Below are positions 1 through 10,400 of a stretch of 64,000 bases of DNA, one piece after another. This DNA comes from Ensifer adhaerens (GTDB taxonomy: Bacteria; Pseudomonadota; Alphaproteobacteria; Rhizobiales; Rhizobiaceae), in the NCBI GenBank assembly GCA_900215285.1, contig OCMG01000004.1:558001-622000 (forward strand), written 5' to 3'. The position numbers and the translations under genes are program-made. A model generated the notes under the pieces. It saw nothing but the letters and a program-made list of their open reading frames with translations. It did not search any database and was not told the origin of the DNA. Position 1 is the stretch's first letter; every line of letters begins with the position of its first letter.

Positions 1-957
1 AAGACGCTGGGCGCGATGAGCCCGGAAGAGCGCCAGACGCGCGGCGCCGCGATCAACGTTCTCAAGAACGAGATCACCGAGCGCATCGCCCACCGCAAGG
101 CGGCTCTCAAGGATGCCGCGATTGCCGCGCGCCTTGCCGCCGAAAGCGTCGACGTGTCGCTTCCGGTTCGCACCTCGCCAGCGGAACTCGGCCGCATTCA
201 TCCGATCACCCAGATCGTCGACGAAATCAGCGCGGTCTTCAGCGATATGGGCTTCTCGATCGCCGAAGGCCCGGATGTCGAGACGGACTATTACAACTTC
301 ACCGCATTGAATTTCCCCGTCGGCCATCCGGCGCGCGAGATGCACGACACGTTCTTCTTCCCCCCCGACGAGAATGGCGAGCGCAAGGTTCTGCGCACGC
401 ATACCTCCCCTGTGCAGGTTCGCACAATGGAAGTGCAGAAGCCGCCGATCCGCATCATCATTCCGGGCAAGACCTATCGCCAGGATAGCGACGCGACGCA
501 TTCGCCGATGTTCCATCAGGTCGAAGGTCTCGTGGTCGACAAGAAGGCCAATGTCGCCAATCTGCGCTGGGTGCTTGAGGAGTTCTGCAAGAGCTTCTTC
601 GAGGTCGACAGCGTGACGATGCGCTTCCGCCCGTCCTTCTTCCCCTTCACGGAGCCCTCCTTCGAGGTGGATATCCAGTGCGACCGTTCGGGTCCCATCG
701 TGAAGTTCGGCGAAGGCAAGGACTGGATGGAAATCCTCGGCTGCGGCATGGTGCATCCGAACGTGCTGCGCTTCGGCGGCATCGATCCGGACGAGTATCA
801 GGGCTTCGCCTGGGGCATGGGCATCGACCGCATCGCCATGCTGAAATACGGCATGCCGGACCTGCGCGACTTCTTCAACGCCGACATCCGCTGGATCAAC
901 CACTACGGGTTCAGGCCGCTGGATATGCCGACGCTGTTTGGGGGCTTGAGCGCTTGA
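1..957 (+). CDS. pheS: Phenylalanine--tRNA ligase alpha subunit (5' end outside window)
   Basis: PheS carries the catalytic core of the alpha2-beta2 phenylalanyl-tRNA synthetase, which charges tRNA-Phe in the cytoplasm. The frame is open from base 1, and the residues before the first internal Met fit the family, so the true start lies upstream; the family is usually about 330-360 residues. Class II synthetase signatures are visible: the [12 protein letters not shown] segment (motif 2 region), a TSPVQVRTM stretch, and the glycine-rich C-terminal [11 protein letters not shown] (motif 3, ATP binding). It should be co-transcribed with pheT, but a toxin-antitoxin pair lies between them. The TGA stop directly abuts a palindrome. 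Identification is secure. Confidence 0.97.
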   Translation, partial: KTLGAMSPEERQTRGAAINVLKNEITERIAHRKAALKDAAIAARLAAESVDVSLPVRTSPAELGRIHPITQIVDEISAVFSDMGFSIAEGPDVETDYYNFTALNFPVGHPAREMHDTFFFPPDENGERKVLRTHTSPVQVRTMEVQKPPIRIIIPGKTYRQDSDATHSPMFHQVEGLVVDKKANVANLRWVLEEFCKSFFEVDSVTMRFRPSFFPFTEPSFEVDIQCDRSGPIVKFGEGKDWMEILGCGMVHPNVLRFGGIDPDEYQGFAWGMGIDRIAMLKYGMPDLRDFFNADIRWINHYGFRPLDMPTLFGGLSA

Positions 958-979
958 TTTAATTGTGCACACAATTAAA
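958..979. promoter_or_regulatory. Inverted repeat before brnT, likely BrnA operator
   Basis: Ten-base arms TTTAATTGTG and CACAATTAAA are perfectly complementary, with a 2-base spacer (CA). The repeat starts on the base after the pheS stop and ends 14 bases before the likely brnT start. BrnA antitoxins usually repress their own operon by binding such palindromes, so an operator is the likely role. No strong Shine-Dalgarno follows, so the brnT message may have a very short leader. Confidence 0.6.
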
Positions 980-993
980 TATGTATGGTATGT

Positions 994-1266
994 ATGGAAC
1001 TCGAATGGGACGAGGATAAACGCCAGAAAAACCTGCGAGAGCGCGGGATAGATTTCGCGTCCTTTTCCGATATCGACATGCAAACAGCCTTCACGGCTCA
1101 GGACAACAGAACGGATTATGGTGAGGTCCGCTTCATCACTTTCGGGTTCATTGCAGAGCGACTCCATGTTGCATGCTGGACGCGACGCGAGGAACGGATC
1201 AGGGTCATTTCGCTGAGGAAAGCCAATGAAAGAGAAAAAGCTCTCTATGCCGATCTTGCCGGATAG
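994..1266 (+). CDS. brnT: BrnT family toxin (type II toxin-antitoxin)
   Basis: This 90-residue protein has the BrnT pattern: N-terminal MELEWDEDKRQKNLRERGIDF, a central FGFIAERLHVACWTRRE strand pair and a C-terminal ISLRKANEREKALYA helix. BrnT is a RelE-fold ribonuclease that blocks translation when free of BrnA. An upstream ATG at 985 would add three residues (MVC); the start at 994 is chosen because family members begin with M-[EK]-[FI]-x-W/Y-D. It overlaps brnA by 41 bases, as is usual for the module. Its base composition is less GC-rich than the flanking pheS and pheT, consistent with acquisition. Confidence 0.88.
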   Translation: MELEWDEDKRQKNLRERGIDFASFSDIDMQTAFTAQDNRTDYGEVRFITFGFIAERLHVACWTRREERIRVISLRKANEREKALYADLAG

Positions 1267-1540
1267 TCTTTTGCCTCTGACGGACGACGATGGCGAAGTG
1301 CGGGAATTGACGGCCGAAGACCTCAGACATTTCCGCCCCTCGAAGGAGGTCATGCCTGATGTTGTGAAGGCTTTCGAACGCATGCGTGGCGAACGCGGTC
1401 CACAGAAGGCGCCGGTGAAGGAACGCATCGGGCTGAGGCTCGACCGTGAGGTGGTGGATTATTTTCGCCACACCGGCCCCGGCTGGCAAAGCCGTATAAA
1501 TGATATCCTTGCCGAGCATGTGAAGGCGGACGGCAAATAG
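1226..1540 (+). CDS. brnA: BrnA family antitoxin
   Basis: The 104-residue product matches BrnA: an N-terminal toxin-binding part and a C-terminal ribbon-helix-helix DNA-binding part, seen as ERIGLRLDREVVDYFRHTGPGWQSRINDILAEHV. BrnA neutralises BrnT and represses the operon. The start at 1226 has a GAGG motif just upstream inside brnT; a second Met (1247) is possible. pheT begins 54 bases downstream, so pheT transcripts may read through this module. Confidence 0.88.
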   Translation: MKEKKLSMPILPDSLLPLTDDDGEVRELTAEDLRHFRPSKEVMPDVVKAFERMRGERGPQKAPVKERIGLRLDREVVDYFRHTGPGWQSRINDILAEHVKADGK

Positions 1541-1594
1541 CGACGATCCAAAGACCTGCTTTGGTACGGCCATTCGATAAAAGGCGAAGAACTT

Positions 1595-4024
1595 ATGAAA
1601 TTCACACTCTCCTGGCTCAAGGATCACCTTGAAACCGACGCCACGCTGGATCAGATCTGCGAGAAGCTGACGGCCATCGGCCTTGAGGTCGAGGATGTCG
1701 ATGACCGCGCAATGTTCAAGCCTTTCACCATTGCGAAGATCGTGACGGCTGAAAAGCATCCCGAGGCCGACCGGCTGAAGGTGCTCTCCGTCGACAAGGG
1801 CGATGGCAAACTGATCCAGATCGTCTGCGGCGCGCCGAATGCGCGGGCGGGGCTGATCGGTGCACTTGCGGAACCCGGCACTTACGTTCCTGGCATCGAC
1901 GTGACGCTCGGCGTCGGCAAGATCCGGGGCGTCGAGAGCCATGGCATGATGTGCTCCGAGAAGGAGCTGATGGTCTCCGAAGACCATAACGGCATCATCG
2001 ACCTGCCGGCCGATGCGCCGCTCGGCACATCCTATGCGGCCTATGCCGGGCTTGACGATCCGGTCATCGAGATCAACCTGACGCCAAACCGGCCGGATTG
2101 TACCGGCGTTTATGGCATTGCGCGCGATCTGGCGGCGGCCGGTCTGGGCACGCTGAAAGTGCACAACGCGCCGGCTTTCAAGGTCGAGGGCAAGACGCCG
2201 GTTGAGGTGAAGCTCGACTTCATCGCCGACGACAAGAATCTCTGCCCCGGCTTTGCGCTGCGGCTTGTGCGCGGCGTCAAGAACGGCCCATCGCCTATCT
2301 GGATGCAGAAACGGCTCAAGGCGATCGGGCTGCGTCCGATCAATGCGCTGGTCGATGTCACCAATTACATGACCTTTGATCAGGCCCGTCCGCTGCATGT
2401 CTTCGACGCAGCGAAGGTGGCCGGCAACCTCACCGTTCGCCGCGCCAAGACGGGCGAAAAGGTGCTGGCGCTCGATACGCGCGAATATGAGCTGAATCCG
2501 GCTAACGTTGTCATCGCTGATGATAATGGCGTTGAATCCATCGCTGGCATCATGGGCGGCGAGCATTCGGGTTGCGACGAGAACACGGTCGATGTCCTCA
2601 TCGAATCCGCACTGTGGGACCCGTTGAACATCGCGAAGTCCGGCCGCGAGCATGGCATCATCACCGATGCGCGCTATCGTTTCGAACGTGGCGTCGACCC
2701 GGAATACATGGTGGCCGGGCTTGAGCGCGCCACGGAACTGGTGCTGGAGCTTTGCGGCGGTGTGCCCGCTGAAGCGAAAGTCATCGGTTACGAAGGCTAC
2801 AAGGCGAAGGCGATCGATTTCCCGGTTTCCGAGGTCAAGCGCCTGACGGGCATCGATGTTCCGGCTGCAGAGTCGCGCGACATTCTGGTCAAGCTCGGCT
2901 TCGGCGTCGAAGGCTCGGGCGATGTGCTGAAGGTTTCGGTTCCCTCCTGGCGGCCGGATATCGAAGGCAAGGCCGATCTGGTTGAAGAAGTGCTTCGCAT
3001 CCATGGCGTGGAAAAGGTCAAGGCGCAGCCGCTCGACAGCCACGGCACGGTCAATGGCAAGATCCTGACAACGCTGCAGATCCGCACCCGCATGGCCAAG
3101 CGCGCGCTGGCCTCGCGCGGCATGGGCGAAGCCGTCACCTGGTCGTTCATTTCGGCGGACCAGGCTACGCTTTTCGGCGGCGGCGCTGCCACACTGAAGC
3201 TTGCGAACCCGATCGCGGCCGACATGTCGGACATGCGGCCCTCGCTGCTGCCGGGCCTTCTCACTGCAGCCCAGCGCAATGCCGCGCGCGGCTATGGCGA
3301 TGTCGCGCTGTTCGAAGTCTCAGGCACCTATGAAAGCGACCGGCCGGAAGGCCAGCGTCGCGTCGCCGGCGGCGTGCGTCGCGGCACGGCCTCGCTTTCC
3401 GGCGCCGGCCGCATGTGGTCGAACGGCAAGTCCGGTGGCGGCAAGCCGGTGGATGTCTATGACGCCAAGGCCGATGCGCTGGCGGTACTGGAAGCTTGCG
3501 GGATGCCGATGGGCAATGTGCAGATCGAAAAGGGCGGGCCGGACTGGTATCACCCCGGCCGTTCCGGCACGATCAAGATGGGTCCGAAAGTGATCCTCGG
3601 CACCTTCGGCGAGTTCCACCCGAAGGCGCTCGATGCGCTGGACGTTTCCGGCGCGCTTTGCGGCTTCGAGGTCTATATCGACGCGATCCCCGAGCCGAAG
3701 AAGAAGGCGACCAAGACCAAGCCGGTGCTGGAACTTTCGCCCTTCCAGGCCGTGCGCCGCGACTTCGCATTCGTGGTCGACAAGGCAGTCGAAGCGGGTG
3801 CGATCATCCGCGCCGCAGCGTCTGCCGACCGCAAGCTGATCGGCGCGGTCAATGTCTTCGATATCTTTGAAGGCGCATCGCTCGGCGAGGGCAAGAAATC
3901 GGTTGCCATCGAAGTGACGATCCAGCCGGCGGAACGCACGCTGACGGATGAAGACTTCGACGGGCTGACCAAGCGGATCATTGCCAATGTCGAGAAGACG
4001 ACGGGCGGAAGCCTGCGGGCTTGA
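1595..4024 (+). CDS. pheT: Phenylalanine--tRNA ligase beta subunit
   Basis: PheT (809 aa, close to the bacterial norm of about 800) recognises tRNA-Phe and edits mischarged Tyr. Visible parts in order: an N-terminal [12 protein letters not shown] start and EMAP-II-like tRNA-binding domain (about 40-150), the B3/B4 editing region, with [15 protein letters not shown] at about 245-260, the B5 domain (about 405-475), the inactive synthetase-like core, and a C-terminal ferredoxin-fold anticodon-binding domain (about 710-808, with RRDFAFVVD and FDIFEG). An AAGGCGAAGA motif precedes the ATG. A UUCG-loop terminator follows. Confidence 0.98.
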   Translation: MKFTLSWLKDHLETDATLDQICEKLTAIGLEVEDVDDRAMFKPFTIAKIVTAEKHPEADRLKVLSVDKGDGKLIQIVCGAPNARAGLIGALAEPGTYVPGIDVTLGVGKIRGVESHGMMCSEKELMVSEDHNGIIDLPADAPLGTSYAAYAGLDDPVIEINLTPNRPDCTGVYGIARDLAAAGLGTLKVHNAPAFKVEGKTPVEVKLDFIADDKNLCPGFALRLVRGVKNGPSPIWMQKRLKAIGLRPINALVDVTNYMTFDQARPLHVFDAAKVAGNLTVRRAKTGEKVLALDTREYELNPANVVIADDNGVESIAGIMGGEHSGCDENTVDVLIESALWDPLNIAKSGREHGIITDARYRFERGVDPEYMVAGLERATELVLELCGGVPAEAKVIGYEGYKAKAIDFPVSEVKRLTGIDVPAAESRDILVKLGFGVEGSGDVLKVSVPSWRPDIEGKADLVEEVLRIHGVEKVKAQPLDSHGTVNGKILTTLQIRTRMAKRALASRGMGEAVTWSFISADQATLFGGGAATLKLANPIAADMSDMRPSLLPGLLTAAQRNAARGYGDVALFEVSGTYESDRPEGQRRVAGGVRRGTASLSGAGRMWSNGKSGGGKPVDVYDAKADALAVLEACGMPMGNVQIEKGGPDWYHPGRSGTIKMGPKVILGTFGEFHPKALDALDVSGALCGFEVYIDAIPEPKKKATKTKPVLELSPFQAVRRDFAFVVDKAVEAGAIIRAAASADRKLIGAVNVFDIFEGASLGEGKKSVAIEVTIQPAERTLTDEDFDGLTKRIIANVEKTTGGSLRA

Positions 4025-4051
4025 TCGACACAGGTCATGCATGATTGATTG

Positions 4052-4073
4052 GGGCAGCTTCGGCTGCCCTTTT
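4052..4073 (+). terminator. Rho-independent terminator after pheT
   Basis: A 7-bp stem GGGCAGC/GCTGCCC closes a TTCG tetraloop with the C-TTCG-G context and is followed by TTTTC. It sits 28 bases after the pheT stop. Confidence 0.88.
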
Positions 4074-4113
4074 CATTTGAACGTTCATTCACCAGCGATC
4101 CACCGGAGCACTC

Positions 4114-5148
4114 ATGAAAATCATCTATTCCGAGAAGCACAAGCTGCGCGATGCCAAGACGGAGCTGCATGGCGGGGAGCTGGTGAAGCCCTTCGAGGGG
4201 CCTTTCCGGGCGGAGTGGATTCTGGAGGCCGTTCAGGCGGCCGGGTTCACGGATGTGACTGCGCCCGCGGATTACGATCTTGCCGTGGCGATGAAGGTTC
4301 ATGATCGCGGCTATCTCGAATTTCTGGCAACCGCATGGGACCGCTGGGCGGCAGAGGGCTTCGCTGGAGAAGCGATCCCCGTCACGCTGCCGGCGCGACG
4401 CACGCAGATGGCCCGCGTGCCGCGCAATATCGATGGCGCGCTCGGCTACTATGCCAATTCGGTCGAGACCTCGATCACCAAGGGTTCCTACGAGGCGGCG
4501 CTGGCCTCGCAGGCTTGCGCGCTCGAGGGGGCGGACTGGCTGGACAAGGGCAACCGGAATGCCTTTGCGCTGTGCCGTCCACCGGGCCATCACGCCGGCA
4601 TCGATACCTATGGCGGCTATTGCTTCATCAACAACGCGGCGGTCGCGGCGCAGCGTTTCCGGGATCACGGCGCGAAGCGCGTCGCGATCCTCGATGTCGA
4701 TTTTCACCATGGCAATGGCACGCAGGACATTACCTACCGCCGCGACGACATTTTCTTCGCCTCGCTGCATGGCGACCCGGTCGATGCCTTTCCCTATTTT
4801 CTCGGCTATGCGGACGAGACCGGCGAAGGACCGGGTGAAGGCTTCAATGCGAACTATCCCATGCCGCCGGGAACGCCCTGGAGCACCTGGTCGCAGGCGC
4901 TGGCCGATGCGCTGGCCCGCATCAAGGCCTACGGCGCGGAGGCGATTGTCGTGTCGCTGGGGGTCGATACATTCGAGAAAGACCCGATCAGTTTCTTCAA
5001 GCTGACGAGCCCGGATTTCGTTTCAATGGGTGCGATGATCGCCGGCAGTGGTGTGCCGGTACTGACGCTGATGGAAGGCGGCTATGGCGTGCCGGAAATC
5101 GGTCTCAATGTCGCAAACTTTCTGAAGGGGATCGAATCGCGGGGCTGA
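4114..5148 (+). CDS. Histone deacetylase family protein, likely acetylpolyamine amidohydrolase
   Basis: The 344-residue protein is a zinc-dependent deacetylase of the arginase/HDAC fold. Visible catalytic motifs: CRPPGHHAG (general-base His pair), DVDFHHGNGTQ (zinc-binding Asp and His), LGVDTFEKDP (second zinc-binding Asp) and the C-terminal MEGGYG. The opening MKIIYSEKH resembles bacterial acetylpolyamine amidohydrolases, which remove acetyl groups from N-acetylputrescine and N-acetylcadaverine; that substrate is inferred from family resemblance. It is transcribed with the next gene or stands alone; no polyamine genes are adjacent. Confidence 0.88.
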   Translation: MKIIYSEKHKLRDAKTELHGGELVKPFEGPFRAEWILEAVQAAGFTDVTAPADYDLAVAMKVHDRGYLEFLATAWDRWAAEGFAGEAIPVTLPARRTQMARVPRNIDGALGYYANSVETSITKGSYEAALASQACALEGADWLDKGNRNAFALCRPPGHHAGIDTYGGYCFINNAAVAAQRFRDHGAKRVAILDVDFHHGNGTQDITYRRDDIFFASLHGDPVDAFPYFLGYADETGEGPGEGFNANYPMPPGTPWSTWSQALADALARIKAYGAEAIVVSLGVDTFEKDPISFFKLTSPDFVSMGAMIAGSGVPVLTLMEGGYGVPEIGLNVANFLKGIESRG

Positions 5149-5183
5149 TGCGTTTAGAGGTCGGAAATTCAAGGGAGAGAGCC

Positions 5184-5621
5184 ATGACCATCAAAGTCGA
5201 AACCAGGATCGTCGCGGATATCGCAACCGTCTGGCATGCCTATACGACACCCGACGACATCGTCGCCTGGAATGCAGCCTCTGACGACTGGCACACGACC
5301 CATGCGACGGTCGAACTGACCGAGGGCGGCCGCTTTTCATCGCGCATGGAAGCGAAGGACGGCTCGATGGGCTTCGATTTCGCAGGGACCTATACACGAA
5401 TCGTCCCCTATGCCGTCATTGAATATGAATTTGGGGGGCGCCACGCGCGCGTCGATTTCGTCGAGGATCCGGAGGGCGTTACGGTGACCGTTACTTTCGA
5501 TCCGGAAAGCGAGCATCCCGAGGAGATGCAACGCGAAGGCTGGCAGGCCATCCTGACCAACTTCAAACGCCATGTGGAAGCATTGGGAAAATCCCGCCCG
5601 GCGCTCGGCGGCCAACGCTGA
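5184..5621 (+). CDS. SRPBCC (AHSA1-like) family protein
   Basis: About 145 residues with the AHSA1/START-like helix-grip fold. The N-terminal strand ends in the typical ...TIWxAYTTPDDIVAWN motif, followed by a long antiparallel sheet and a C-terminal helix (EGWQAILTNFKRHVEAL). Such proteins bind small hydrophobic ligands; the ligand is unknown. The start at 5184 is chosen over an upstream in-frame ATG at 5148 because an AGGGAGAGA Shine-Dalgarno sits just before it. It lies 35 bases after the deacetylase gene. Confidence 0.85.
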   Translation: MTIKVETRIVADIATVWHAYTTPDDIVAWNAASDDWHTTHATVELTEGGRFSSRMEAKDGSMGFDFAGTYTRIVPYAVIEYEFGGRHARVDFVEDPEGVTVTVTFDPESEHPEEMQREGWQAILTNFKRHVEALGKSRPALGGQR

Positions 5622-5722
5622 GCGGCGAAACTCATCGATTGCATCTTTGAACAGAGCCCAATCTGTTACGTTAGAAGCGGACGATTCGCGCCGTGGATCG
5701 ATCCGATAGACTGGACAAAAAC

Positions 5723-6136
5723 ATGCTGAAAACCATTTTCACGACCTCAACCTTCATCGCCTGTGGCATTCTACTGGCAGCTTGCCAGACAACCCAGAAC
5801 CCCAGGGCCGAAAAACATCTGAGCAGCCGCTGGGAAGGCAGGCCCGTTGCCGAGTTCGAAAGCCGCTTTGGCAAGCCCGTCTCCGGCAGCCAGGCCCGCA
5901 TGACATGGACCACGACCTATGACGAGGTAACCCCCGCCCACGAGCGGTCCTTCGGCTTCGGCGTCAGCGGGGTCATGATCGGCAACCCCATGAAGAATAA
6001 GGTTGCGGCCTCTTCAGAGCGCAAGACCTGCACCATCGACATGGCGGTCAGCAACGGCACCATCACCGGGATCGACATCGTTCAGGATGCTTCGACGCGC
6101 CGGGCCGCATCGCTCTGCCTGCTGACCTTCGGCTGA
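5723..6136 (+). CDS. Small lipoprotein of unknown function
   Basis: The 137-residue product starts with a type II signal peptide (MLKTIF...IACGILLAAC) and a lipobox LAAC followed by Gln, so it is probably anchored in the outer membrane. The rest has two Cys (in KTCTIDM and SLCLLTF) that could form a disulfide in the periplasm. An earlier ATG (5693) would add a hydrophilic MDRSDRLDKN stretch before the signal and is less likely. The family was not recognised. Confidence 0.75.
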   Translation: MLKTIFTTSTFIACGILLAACQTTQNPRAEKHLSSRWEGRPVAEFESRFGKPVSGSQARMTWTTTYDEVTPAHERSFGFGVSGVMIGNPMKNKVAASSERKTCTIDMAVSNGTITGIDIVQDASTRRAASLCLLTFG

Positions 6137-6229
6137 GGCGGGACGGCCAATCGAGGCTATGATCTCGGCGTCGCTGGAGAGCGGCACGGCGATGCCTGCG
6201 TCCGCCTTCTCCGCGAAAGAAGTCGGACC

Positions 6230-6817
6230 TCAGTCGTCGAGGCCCTTGCCCGCCATGATCTTCGGCCGGCATTTTTCAACGCGACTGGCGCGCGTTGGTG
6301 ATTGCTTAGCCGACGAAAAATATAGAAGATAGGCGCGCTGGCGACCTGGCGTCAGCGCCTCGAACGCTGCCTTGAGTCCCGAATCACCTTCGAGAGCAGC
6401 CGAAAACTCCTCCGGCACCGCAAATTCCTCCACCGTCTTGAGGGCAACTTTCAAGCCTGCCTTCTCGACCTCGATCGCGTCATGGACATAGCTTTTCAAG
6501 AGATTCTGCATGCGATTGATTTCGTCCAGGCCGGTAAAGCGGATCTGGCGAGCGGACTGAACATTCTCGGTCTGCTGGATGAGAATACCATTCGGATCCT
6601 TCATCAGCGCGCCCTTATGGAAGAGCAACGCGCAATAATCCTTGAAGGCATGGATGAGAACAACATTCTTGCGGTCGAGCGTGTAGCAGGGCACGCCCCA
6701 TTTGAGCTCCTCGATCAATGAACAATCGAGCAGCAAGGCGCGAAGCACTGTCATCTCCTCCTGCCAACGCTCGTTGCGCTGCAGGTAGGCATCGACCTTG
6801 GGATTCGTCGGGTTCAT
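6230..6817 (-). CDS. YdeI/OmdA-type protein (DUF1801 plus OmdA domain)
   Basis: The 195-residue product has an N-terminal DUF1801/YdhG-like domain (ELKWGVPCYTL, LIHAFKDYCALLFHKGA) and a C-terminal OmdA segment (FAVPEEFSAAL ... FEALTPGRQRAYLLYFSSAKQSPTRASRVEKC). The family is related to YdeI proteins tied to stress and antimicrobial resistance, but the biochemical role is not established. A GGAGAG motif precedes the ATG. It follows vapC by 18 bases on the same strand, so it may be co-transcribed with the VapBC pair. Confidence 0.88.
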   Translation of the reverse strand: MNPTNPKVDAYLQRNERWQEEMTVLRALLLDCSLIEELKWGVPCYTLDRKNVVLIHAFKDYCALLFHKGALMKDPNGILIQQTENVQSARQIRFTGLDEINRMQNLLKSYVHDAIEVEKAGLKVALKTVEEFAVPEEFSAALEGDSGLKAAFEALTPGRQRAYLLYFSSAKQSPTRASRVEKCRPKIMAGKGLDD

Positions 6818-6835
6818 GTTACTCTCCGCTTACTT

Positions 6836-7204
6836 TCAGGAGAGCTTATATGGGACGCGGACGCCTGGGAAGTTTTCAGGAAAGTCTTTTGTGTTCCGGG
6901 TCACGAGCAGCAGTTTCTCAACTTCGGCAGTCGCCCAAATCACGGCATCGGGAAGTTTCACGCGATGCTGCTGCCGAATGCTCACGGCCCTCGCCGCGAT
7001 TTCTTCATCGAGGTGGATGACGTTGAATCCCTTGAGAAACTGGCGCGTCGCCTTCTCATTTCCCTCAGGTGCGCCCGCCAGAACTTCCATCCACGTGATG
7101 ATACTGATTGATTTCTCGCGATATCGCTGCAATTCATCGTGCGCTGCGGAAACGCCGCGAAGGAAATCGATGAGAATGTTTGTGTCCAGAAGAGCTGCTA
7201 CCAT
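6836..7204 (-). CDS. vapC: PIN-domain ribonuclease toxin, VapC family
   Basis: The 122-residue protein starts MVAALLDTNILIDFLRG, with the first catalytic Asp of PIN domains, and continues with WMEVLAGAPEG, LPDAVIWATAEV and LLLVTRNTKDFP, which supply the other acidic residues. VapC toxins cleave tRNA or rRNA when the antitoxin is lost. The start at 7204 is chosen because its ATG overlaps the antitoxin stop (ATGGTAG); an upstream in-frame start would add a poorly conserved 18-residue stretch. Confidence 0.88.
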   Translation of the reverse strand: MVAALLDTNILIDFLRGVSAAHDELQRYREKSISIITWMEVLAGAPEGNEKATRQFLKGFNVIHLDEEIAARAVSIRQQHRVKLPDAVIWATAEVEKLLLVTRNTKDFPENFPGVRVPYKLS

Positions 7205-7413
7205 TCCTGGCGCAACTCTTCCTGGAAGGCGAGGCCATCCTTCGCCTCTGAACCCCACAAGCCAAAGGCGTCGCTGACTGTTTTCCTGGCCTGCTTTTGC
7301 AACAGGTCGTCGATGGCGCGCCGAATAAGCGCGGCGCGCGAGACATTTTCTTCAGCCGCCAGTTCGTCCAGCGCCTGAATTTCCTTGTCGCCAATATCCA
7401 CCAACGTCCGCAT
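7198..7413 (-). CDS. vapB: Ribbon-helix-helix antitoxin, VapB-like
   Basis: The 71-residue product opens MRTLVDIGDKEIQALDELAAEENVSRAALIRRAIDDLL, an RHH/CopG-type DNA-binding fold, and ends with an acidic, Trp-containing tail that would wrap the toxin. The start at 7413 is decided by a GGAGG five bases upstream; two earlier in-frame ATGs (7425 and 7443) lie on the wrong side of that site or inside the operator. The stop overlaps the vapC start. Confidence 0.85.
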   Translation of the reverse strand: MRTLVDIGDKEIQALDELAAEENVSRAALIRRAIDDLLQKQARKTVSDAFGLWGSEAKDGLAFQEELRQEW

Positions 7414-7423
7414 ATGCGCCTCC

Positions 7424-7445
7424 ATATGATATATCGCTATCATAT
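7424..7445. promoter_or_regulatory. Operator-like inverted repeat of the vapBC pair
   Basis: Arms ATATGATA and TATCATAT are perfectly complementary and separated by 6 bases. The repeat lies directly upstream of the antitoxin Shine-Dalgarno. This is the expected position for autorepression by the VapBC complex. The site is far more AT-rich than the surroundings. Confidence 0.65.
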
Positions 7446-7475
7446 ATCACCTAGATGCGCGAAATTCCAGTCTTC

Positions 7476-7799
7476 TCAGAACGGGAACTTCATCCCCGGG
7501 GGAAGCGGCATGCCGGCGGTGAGTTCAGCGAGCTTGGCCTGGGCCTGTGCTTCGCCCTTGTCCTTGGCGGCCTTGTGTGCGGCGACGATCAGGTCTTCGA
7601 GGATCTCGACGTCGTCTTCCTTGAACATGGACGGATCGATCTTGATCGAGGTCATCACGCCCTTGCCATCGAGATGGACGGTCACCATGCCGCCGCCGGC
7701 CTGGCCTTCGATGTCCATGGCGGCGATCTCGGCCTGGACCTTCTCCATCTTGGACTGCATTTCCTTGACCTTGCCCATCATGCCCATGATGTCGCGCAT
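7476..7799 (-). CDS. ybaB: YbaB/EbfC family nucleoid-associated protein
   Basis: The 107-residue protein shows the YbaB pattern: MGKVKEMQSKMEKVQAEIA (N-terminal helix), VTVHLDGKGVMTSIKIDPSMF (sheet) and DLIVAAHKAAKDKGEAQAQAKLAELTAGMPLPPGMKFPF. YbaB dimers bind DNA and are almost always encoded just after dnaX, as here (28-base gap). In many bacteria recR follows; here the next genes are vapBC instead. Confidence 0.95.
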   Translation of the reverse strand: MRDIMGMMGKVKEMQSKMEKVQAEIAAMDIEGQAGGGMVTVHLDGKGVMTSIKIDPSMFKEDDVEILEDLIVAAHKAAKDKGEAQAQAKLAELTAGMPLPPGMKFPF

Positions 7800-7827
7800 A
7801 GCCAGCTCCTTATGTTATTGAATGAGA

Positions 7828-9708
<1,881 letters not shown>

Positions 9709-9761
9709 GGCCCGTTGCCTTTGATTTCGCCCGGCAACCGGGCTTTCATAAAAAGGAGAGG

Positions 9762-9863
9762 TGGGAGGCCAGCACGATGACCCGTGCCTGAACTCGTTAG
9801 GGCTGCTTCCTTCCGGACCTGACCCGGTTGGCGAGTGGTCCGTCCACCACCAGCCTCCCGACC
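9762..9863 (-). ncRNA. ffs: Signal recognition particle RNA (4.5S, small bacterial type)
   Basis: Read on the minus strand, the segment contains the hallmark SRP domain IV sequence GTCAGGTCCGGAAGGAAGCA, i.e. the GGAA tetraloop and the asymmetric loop that bind Ffh. The ends close on each other: GGGAGGC (9853-9859) pairs with GCCTCCC (9763-9769). The length of about 100 nt fits the small SRP RNA class. It lies just upstream of dnaX on the same strand, a common alphaproteobacterial arrangement. Exact ends are estimated from the pairing. Confidence 0.93.
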
Positions 9864-9865
9864 TC

Positions 9866-9894
9866 CATATCGGCAATCTTCATGCGAAATGCAA
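9866..9894 (-). promoter_or_regulatory. ffs: Possible sigma-70 promoter of ffs
   Basis: On the minus strand a TTGCAT box (9889-9894) is followed after 17 bases by GATATG (9866-9871). A start 5-8 bases further on would coincide with the 5' end inferred from the RNA pairing. The -10 match is only moderate. Confidence 0.45.
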
Positions 9895-9989
9895 GCAGAA
9901 TGACGAAAAAAGCACGGGCGCCGTGCTTGATGGTCGCCGCAATTCACGGATACATTCGAACCAAAACAGACGTGGACGGGAGACCAGCC

Positions 9990-10400
9990 TTGGAGAGATT
10001 CGAACCCGATATGCGCCTCACGCGCAACGCGGCCCTGATTGCGAATCTCGGTCTGTGCCAGTTGCGGCTTGTCAATGACAGCCGCTGGCCCTGGCTGACG
10101 CTGATCCCGCAGCGGCCTGATATTTCCGAGATTTTCGACCTGACGCCGCTCGACCAGACGATGCTCACCTTCGAATCGAACCTCGTGGCGGGCGCACTCA
10201 AGAGCGTCACGCAATGCACGAAGATCAATGTTGCCGCGATCGGCAATATCGTGCGACAGCTTCACGTTCACGTCGTGGCACGCAACGAGGGCGACGCCAA
10301 CTGGCCCGGACCCATCTGGGGCTTCGGCGAAGCCGTTCCCTATGACGACGAGGCCAGCAAGCGCCTTGCCGACAAGATCCTGAAAGCGCTCAGCACATGA
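9990..10400 (+). CDS. HIT-domain protein
   Basis: This 136-residue protein carries the histidine-triad motif as QLHVHVVAR near residue 90, with ...WPWLTLIPQRPDISEIFDL in the N-terminal half. HIT proteins hydrolyse or transfer nucleotides from phosphoramidates or dinucleoside polyphosphates; the substrate is unknown. The start is a TTG at 9990 with a GGGAG site 7 bases upstream; an ATG at 10011 is a shorter alternative. It overlaps nudC by 4 bases (ATGA), indicating translational coupling with another nucleotide-hydrolase gene. Confidence 0.88.
   Translation: MERFEPDMRLTRNAALIANLGLCQLRLVNDSRWPWLTLIPQRPDISEIFDLTPLDQTMLTFESNLVAGALKSVTQCTKINVAAIGNIVRQLHVHVVARNEGDANWPGPIWGFGEAVPYDDEASKRLADKILKALST

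Noticed and set aside
1205..3043. Long open frame (612 codons) on the minus strand
   Set aside because: It lies antisense to pheT, whose product is recognisable along its full length. The translation is rich in Arg, His and Asp as expected for a shadow frame in GC-rich DNA.
9709..9876. N-terminal extension of DnaX to 9876
   Set aside because: The extra 56 codons run through the SRP RNA gene and have no family resemblance; MSGSDKD at 9708 is the fitting start.
9828..9989. N-terminal extension of the HIT protein from 9828
   Set aside because: It would read back through the ffs gene and its promoter; the TTG at 9990 has a good ribosome site and gives the family length.
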